This document shows, in pieces, positions 7,046-10,350 of a stretch of 10,350 nucleotides of DNA (position 1 is its first letter; every line of letters begins with the position of its first letter). The DNA comes from an uncultured Methanobrevibacter sp. GTDB lineage: Archaea; Methanobacteriota; Methanobacteria; Methanobacteriales; Methanobacteriaceae. The notes under the pieces were generated by a model, which did not search any database, was not told the DNA's origin, and worked only from the letters and a program-made list of their open reading frames with translations. The stretch covers positions 1 through 10,350 of the forward strand of contig CADBMS010000138.1 of assembly GCA_902795935.1 (NCBI GenBank), read 5' to 3'. Both the position numbers and the translations under genes were made by a program.

Positions 7046-7555
7046 ATGCAAACCAATACGTGGAAAATAGAAGATTTATTCAAATTACAAAAACAAGGAC
7101 TCAATTTAAGAGAAATACAGAAATACACAGCAAAATCAGTCGAAAAACAGTATACCTAAATGTATTTTTAGGAGCACTACTCATGTCCCAAGGATTTTAC
7201 TCAAAAATAGCCATACAATAACTATCTGAGAACTAAAAAATTCAGAGCCCTAAATTGTTTTAGACAATTCAAGTAAAGATACAATAAACGAATTTAAAGA
7301 ATATTTACAAAATTATACTGCCATATCTGCAGTATTAAAAGATTTTATAAGACAACACATCATAAATCATTTCAAACAATACATACAATACTTAGCTGAT
7401 AAAAATATAGAAAAAACATCAAACAAGTAGAAAATTACTACATACAAGCACACTAGAAAAAATAAAGAAAACATACAAAACCAAACAAGGAATACTAACC
7501 TCCCTACACTACTAACTGAAAAAATAAGCCAAAAACACGGAAAAATAAAATAATC
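7046..7555 (+). pseudogene. decayed transposase remnant, copy B
   Basis: An ATG at 7046 opens a 37-codon frame (MQTNTWKIEDLFKLQ and on) that stops at 7157. It looks like the N-terminal DNA-binding part of a transposase (LREIQKYTAKS suggests a helix-turn-helix), which is an inference. Just after the stop, in another frame, comes GALLMSQGFYSKIAIQ, then stop, LSEN, stop, KIQSPK. A third block reads LDNSSKDTINEF through SAVLKDFIRQHII to a TAG after KTSNK, where a one-base loss relative to copy A breaks the frame. The central, presumably catalytic, part is missing. This copy preserves the 5' end that copy A lacks, so together they outline the original gene. It cannot produce an active transposase. 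Confidence 0.7.
7170..7254 (+). repeat. dispersed direct repeat, block 1, copy B
   Basis: This is the partner of 1-85 in the same orientation, 85 nt ungapped with roughly eight mismatches. It shares the TAA after SEN and additionally has a TAA where copy A encodes the second Gln of IQQL. Confidence 0.85.
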
Positions 7556-7570
7556 CCATAAAATTTTACA
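7321..7570 (+). repeat. dispersed direct repeat, block 2, copy B
   Basis: This is the partner of 483-737 in the same orientation. It differs by substitutions and small indels, including loss of one base near 7427 that frameshifts the C-terminal transposase frame. Similarity stops at ATAAAATTTTACA (7558-7570), as in copy A. Confidence 0.8.
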
Positions 7571-7600
7571 GACTCAAATAATCTTAGTTTTTATATTAGT
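7571..7600 (-). repeat. possible right inverted end of the copy B element
   Basis: The reverse complement contains AACTAAGATTATTTG (about 7574-7588). This matches the ACTAAGATTAATTT core of the 41-bp units at 6956 and 6997, in inverted orientation on the far side of the transposase remnant. A 10-base exact core is suggestive but not proof in DNA this AT-rich. No target-site duplication was recognised. Confidence 0.4.
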
Positions 7601-7622
7601 AACCTCCAAAGATACATTAAAG

Positions 7623-7676
7623 ATTTAAATATGAAAATTCTAATTAACAATTTCAAATCACAATTGTTATAGGTGA
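7623..7676 (+). promoter_or_regulatory. promoter, 8-bp palindrome and ribosome binding site of the 178-aa protein gene
   Basis: ATTTAAATAT at 7623-7632 may be the TATA box. TAACAATT (7645-7652) and AATTGTTA (7662-7669) form a perfect inverted repeat with a 9-nt loop, placed over the expected transcription start. AGGTGA (7671-7676) is a ribosome binding site 4 nt before the ATG and directly follows the palindrome. The palindrome could therefore be a transcriptional operator or a leader hairpin affecting ribosome access. Confidence 0.45.
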
Positions 7677-7680
7677 AATT

Positions 7681-8217
7681 ATGAATAAAAAAATTATAGC
7701 CGTTATTGTAGCAATACTTGTTGTAGCAGCAGTGAGTGTTTTTGGATATATAAAACTTGTCCCTAATGAAGATGAACTATACAATGAACAAATGAGTATT
7801 GTGTTAAATGATACTAAACTAATTGAAAAAGAATTTACTAATAATTCTTCTTTAAATTTAAATAACAGCAGTGATGTGAATGCTAAAATAGAAAAAACAA
7901 CATCAATTATTGATAAAGATCTTAAAATATTAGAGAATTTGAATAATTCTATAAGTAACAGTACACGTAAAGAATATATTGGATTATCTGCTGAATATTT
8001 AAAAGAAGGAAAAAATATGCTTAATGTAGTGAGTGGAGTTATGGATATTATTGAAAAACTTGATAAAAATAATATTACTGTAAATGAAGCACTTTCAAAA
8101 ATGACTGATTATGAAAAACAAATGAATAAAACATCAACTAAACTTACAAGTATTGAAAAACAAATGAAAGATTATGAAAAAAAATATACTTTTGTTTTAA
8201 TAAATGCAAGTTCATAA
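7681..8217 (+). CDS. small membrane-anchored extracytoplasmic protein of unknown function
   Basis: This is a 178-residue protein I do not recognise. Residues 2-4 (NKK) and a hydrophobic helix at about 5-25 (IIAVIVAILVVAAVSVFGYI) form an uncleaved signal anchor or a signal peptide. No lipobox cysteine is present, and the protein has no cysteine at all. The rest is polar, rich in Lys, Asn, Glu, Ser and Thr, and predicted mostly helical. Heptad-like stretches around 60-85 and 135-170 (KTSTKLTSIEKQMKDYEKK) suggest a coiled coil or helical bundle outside the cell. Several N-x-S/T sequons (NNSS, NNSIS, NKTS, NASS) would suit archaeal N-glycosylation. It is monocistronic: its own ribosome binding site lies upstream and a hairpin terminator follows. 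It shares no visible function with its neighbours. Confidence 0.8.
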   Translation: MNKKIIAVIVAILVVAAVSVFGYIKLVPNEDELYNEQMSIVLNDTKLIEKEFTNNSSLNLNNSSDVNAKIEKTTSIIDKDLKILENLNNSISNSTRKEYIGLSAEYLKEGKNMLNVVSGVMDIIEKLDKNNITVNEALSKMTDYEKQMNKTSTKLTSIEKQMKDYEKKYTFVLINASS

Positions 8218-8230
8218 TTTGTTAAATAAT

Positions 8231-8260
8231 AAAAAGAGACACCATATTTCTCTTTTTTTA
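8231..8260 (+). terminator. hairpin plus T-tract terminator of the 178-aa protein gene
   Basis: AAAAAGAGA (8231-8239) pairs perfectly with TCTCTTTTT (8249-8257) across a 9-nt loop, followed by further T and A/T-rich sequence. It begins 13 nt after the stop codon. The core is only four GC/AT-mixed pairs (GAGA/TCTC) plus A-T pairs, so the T run may matter more than the stem. Confidence 0.65.
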
Positions 8261-8525
8261 TTTTATAATTAATTATAATAAATAAATTTTATAATAATAT
8301 TAGTAATTATGTAATTAATGTATTAAACTATAAATATTGTTTTTAAGAGTTTAATAACTCCCATATCCTTTTTTTTAATAAATTTTAATTTTTTAAAAAA
8401 TAATTGTTTTTGTTAAAAAGTATTAATTTAAGAATAGTTATAAATAATAATAAAAACAATAATAGACATTAATAATACTAAAATAAATTATTATATTACT
8501 TTTTGTTGAAATAAAGTTTTTCTAG
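8261..8525. other. gene-free A/T-rich spacer with promoter of the CDF gene
   Basis: No open frame or RNA gene is seen. A 14-bp palindrome ATTTTTTAAAAAAT lies at 8388-8401, compatible with bent DNA or chance. TTATATTA at 8491-8498 is a plausible TATA box predicting transcription from about 8520, only a few nt before the ATG at 8526. The CDF message would then be nearly leaderless, which agrees with the absence of a Shine-Dalgarno there. Confidence 0.45.
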
Positions 8526-9440
8526 ATGAAAATGAATAGAGAAGAAAGGAATAGAATTGGAAAACGTGCAGTTAAAATAGGAATTATAGGTAATATTTTC
8601 TTAACAATATTCAATATAAGTATTGGAATAATATCTGGAAGTTATGCTTTAATATCTGAAGGAGCACATACAATATCAGATATAACAACATCAATAATTG
8701 CATATATTGGATTTAAAATAGGAAGTAAACCCGCAGATAAAGACCACCCATTAGGTCATGGTAGAGCAGAATCCATATCTGGTTTGATTATAGTTATATT
8801 TTTAGCACTTATATCATACGAAATAATAAGTGGAGCGATTGATAAATTATTTTTTGGAGGAGCCATAACAATACCTAGCTTTTTAGCTGCAATTATGGCC
8901 ATTATAGGAATTATTGTTAATTTTATAATTAGCCAGTATATCATCCATTTAGGTGAAAAATCAAAAAGTCCTGCTATTATTGCAGATGGTAAACATCAAA
9001 GAGCAGACATTTTATCTTCAGTTGCAATTTTAATAGGTGTTTTAATAGCCCAAAATGGTTATCCTCAATTAGACCCAATAATAGCACTTATAATTGGTTC
9101 ATTAATTGTTAAAACTGCAATTGATGTTGCACGTGATAATTTAAATAATATAATGGGCACAGTTCCATCTCAAGAAATAGTGGATGAAATTATAAAAGTA
9201 TCTAATTCAGTGCCTCAAGTATGTGGAACGCATAATGTTAGGATTAACTATTTTGGAGCTTATGCAACAGTAACATTACATATAGAATTACCTCCTGAAA
9301 TGACACTTGAAGAATCCCATAAAATTGTTCATACAGTTCAAAATACAATTATTGATGAATTAGATATTATTCATGGAGTAACCGCACATACTTGTCCTTT
9401 TGGTTTAGAATATGATCATAATCAACAATTAGACCAATAA
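8526..9440 (+). CDS. CDF-family divalent metal cation efflux transporter
   Basis: This is a 304-residue cation diffusion facilitator, the normal family length, with six transmembrane helices (about 17-37, 41-61, 85-105, 118-138, 162-178, 182-198) and a C-terminal cytoplasmic dimerisation domain. The family exports Zn2+ or related ions by proton exchange. The transport site is visible as H48 and D52 (SEGAHTISD) in helix 2 and H157 and D161 (GKHQRAD) in helix 5, an HDHD set. The signature DHPLGHGRAES is at 73-83. In the C-terminal domain H236, H252, H265, H283 and H288 could form the regulatory metal site. In studied homologues His at the first position narrows selectivity toward Zn over Cd, so Zn is the best guess and Fe, Mn or Co remain possible. 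The second ATG at 8532 is an alternative start. No Shine-Dalgarno is visible and a TATA box suggests a short leader. It converges with the flippase gene at 35 nt. Confidence 0.92.
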   Translation: MKMNREERNRIGKRAVKIGIIGNIFLTIFNISIGIISGSYALISEGAHTISDITTSIIAYIGFKIGSKPADKDHPLGHGRAESISGLIIVIFLALISYEIISGAIDKLFFGGAITIPSFLAAIMAIIGIIVNFIISQYIIHLGEKSKSPAIIADGKHQRADILSSVAILIGVLIAQNGYPQLDPIIALIIGSLIVKTAIDVARDNLNNIMGTVPSQEIVDEIIKVSNSVPQVCGTHNVRINYFGAYATVTLHIELPPEMTLEESHKIVHTVQNTIIDELDIIHGVTAHTCPFGLEYDHNQQLDQ

Positions 9441-9475
9441 ATCATATGGATTATAAAATTAAAATACGAGTTAAC

Positions 9476-10350
9476 TCATTTCTCTAGCAATTGACTAAGA
9501 ACATATTTATCATTATCATCGAAAACTCTCGTGACAAATAATAAAATAATATAAATCACAATTGTAATTGGAATAGCTAAAAACATGGATACATTAATAT
9601 AACACAATAAAACAGCTAAAATAATTGCAGATACCATTAATTTAAGTACGGATTTTACTAAATCGATTCCAGGCATATATTCTGTTTTAAAAATAGCATA
9701 TAATGTTAAAAATGTAATTAATATTTCACTTAAAACTGTTGATATTGCCGCACCTTCATGATTAAAAAGAGGTATTAATATTAAATTAAGAACTACATTA
9801 AAGAATGCAGCATAAATATAAATTTTAGTGACTACAAACTCTTTATTGATTGAATTAAGTAGTGCTGAAGCTGCACCATTAATAAATAAAAATACAACAG
9901 CCCATATAAGTATTTTAACTGATAATGAAGCCAAAGAATATTGATTGCTATATATTAAAGATATAAGAGATTCTGCATATAAAAAAACTCCCACACTAAG
10001 AGGCAATATTAATAAAATAAGATATTTAACAGATAATTCATAACTTATTTTAAGAAGATTTTGTGATTTTTTAAAGAATTTACTCATAACTGGGAAAAAT
10101 ACTGCATTATAAACTATAAAAAATGTTGCGAAAACCATTATAATATTATAAGCAGATTTGTAAAGTCCTGTTGCATAATCTCCAAGTAAATAAGATAACA
10201 TAACAATGTCTATTGAAAAGTATATAGTAGAAAAGAATGCTGTTAATCCAAATGGTAATGAATTTATTAAAGTTGATTTTATAAAACTTAAATCTAATTC
10301 AAACTTAGGAAGCCCAAATTTATGAATAGTCATGAATAATAAGTATATAA
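9476..10350 (-). CDS. polysaccharide flippase (Wzx/RfbX-like, MOP superfamily), C-terminal part
   Basis: The frame is open to the right edge: the codons before the Met at 10333 read IYLLF, continuing a membrane helix. That Met is therefore internal and the gene starts outside the window. Family members have about 450-500 residues with 12-14 helices; here about 290 residues and eight helices of the C-terminal part are present. Diagnostic features are NSLPFGLTAFFSTIYF, then DIVMLSYLLGDYATGLYKSAY near the start of the second half-repeat, and NVVLNLILIPLF with GAAISTVLSE further on. Such proteins move lipid-linked oligosaccharides across the membrane. In a pseudomurein-walled methanogen this would serve cell-wall, exopolysaccharide or glycoprotein assembly. 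The substrate cannot be read from the sequence. It ends in DDNDKYVLSQLLEK and TGA. No terminator is visible in the 35 nt before the convergent CDF gene. Confidence 0.85.
   Translation of the reverse strand, partial: IYLLFMTIHKFGLPKFELDLSFIKSTLINSLPFGLTAFFSTIYFSIDIVMLSYLLGDYATGLYKSAYNIIMVFATFFIVYNAVFFPVMSKFFKKSQNLLKISYELSVKYLILLILPLSVGVFLYAESLISLIYSNQYSLASLSVKILIWAVVFLFINGAASALLNSINKEFVVTKIYIYAAFFNVVLNLILIPLFNHEGAAISTVLSEILITFLTLYAIFKTEYMPGIDLVKSVLKLMVSAIILAVLLCYINVSMFLAIPITIVIYIILLFVTRVFDDNDKYVLSQLLEK

Noticed and set aside
7046..7555. Programmed frameshifting to express a transposase from copy B
   Set aside because: There are multiple stops in all frames, a large internal deletion relative to copy A, and an additional one-base loss. 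A single frameshift would not restore a protein.
7681..7755. Lipoprotein signal in the 178-aa protein
   Set aside because: There is no cysteine anywhere in the protein, so lipidation at a lipobox is impossible.
8756..8944. Minus-strand 62-aa hydrophobic frame within the CDF gene
   Set aside because: It is antisense to transmembrane helices, which commonly produce hydrophobic shadow frames.
10331..10333. Met at 10333 as the true start of the flippase
   Set aside because: The frame stays open to the window edge with hydrophobic codons, and the N-terminal half expected for the family is missing.

Overview
The window is very AT-rich and strongly A/C-biased on the + strand. It looks like chromosomal DNA of a gut methanogen of the order Methanobacteriales, most plausibly Methanosphaera and second Methanobrevibacter. 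The reasons are archaeal TATA-box promoters with starts at or near the predicted transcription start, T-tract termination, a giant secreted CobN-like protein with a signal peptide and C-terminal membrane anchor, an AAA_14/DUF4143 ATPase, and scattered decayed transposases. The organism assignment is an inference; no rRNA or other marker gene is present.

Layout. Positions 1-737 hold the decayed 3' part of a transposase gene, cut by the left edge. Positions 738-1011 are an intergenic promoter region with an 8-4-8 palindrome and a TATA box. Positions 1012-5571 (+) encode a 1519-aa CobN/BchH-type chelatase-like protein with a signal peptide, a Ser-rich stalk and a C-terminal transmembrane anchor. 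Convergent to it is an AAA+ ATPase with a DUF4143 domain (5643-6875, -). Its promoter side overlaps an array of 41-bp tandem repeats (about 6900-7045). That array leads directly into a second transposase remnant (7046-7570, +), related to the first. Then come an unrecognised 178-aa membrane-anchored protein (7681-8217, +) with a hairpin terminator, a CDF-family metal-cation efflux protein (8526-9440, +), and the C-terminal portion of a polysaccharide flippase (9476-10350, -) whose 5' end lies beyond the right edge.

How the parts relate. No long operon is visible: each intact gene seems to have its own promoter or converges with a neighbour. The CobN-like gene and the ATPase are bracketed by two directly oriented copies of the same dead transposable element, so this block of about 6.3 kb is an accessory-type island that could be lost by recombination. 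The most unusual item is the CobN-like protein. Its chelatase fold is predicted to sit outside the cell, where no ATP is available for a ChlI/ChlD-type motor. It carries a Cys/His cluster (CCHHTC) near the end of the fold, and its best ribosome binding site points to an ATT codon rather than the upstream ATG. A working inference is a cell-surface tetrapyrrole-handling protein, for binding, salvage or metal removal, rather than a cobalamin biosynthetic enzyme.
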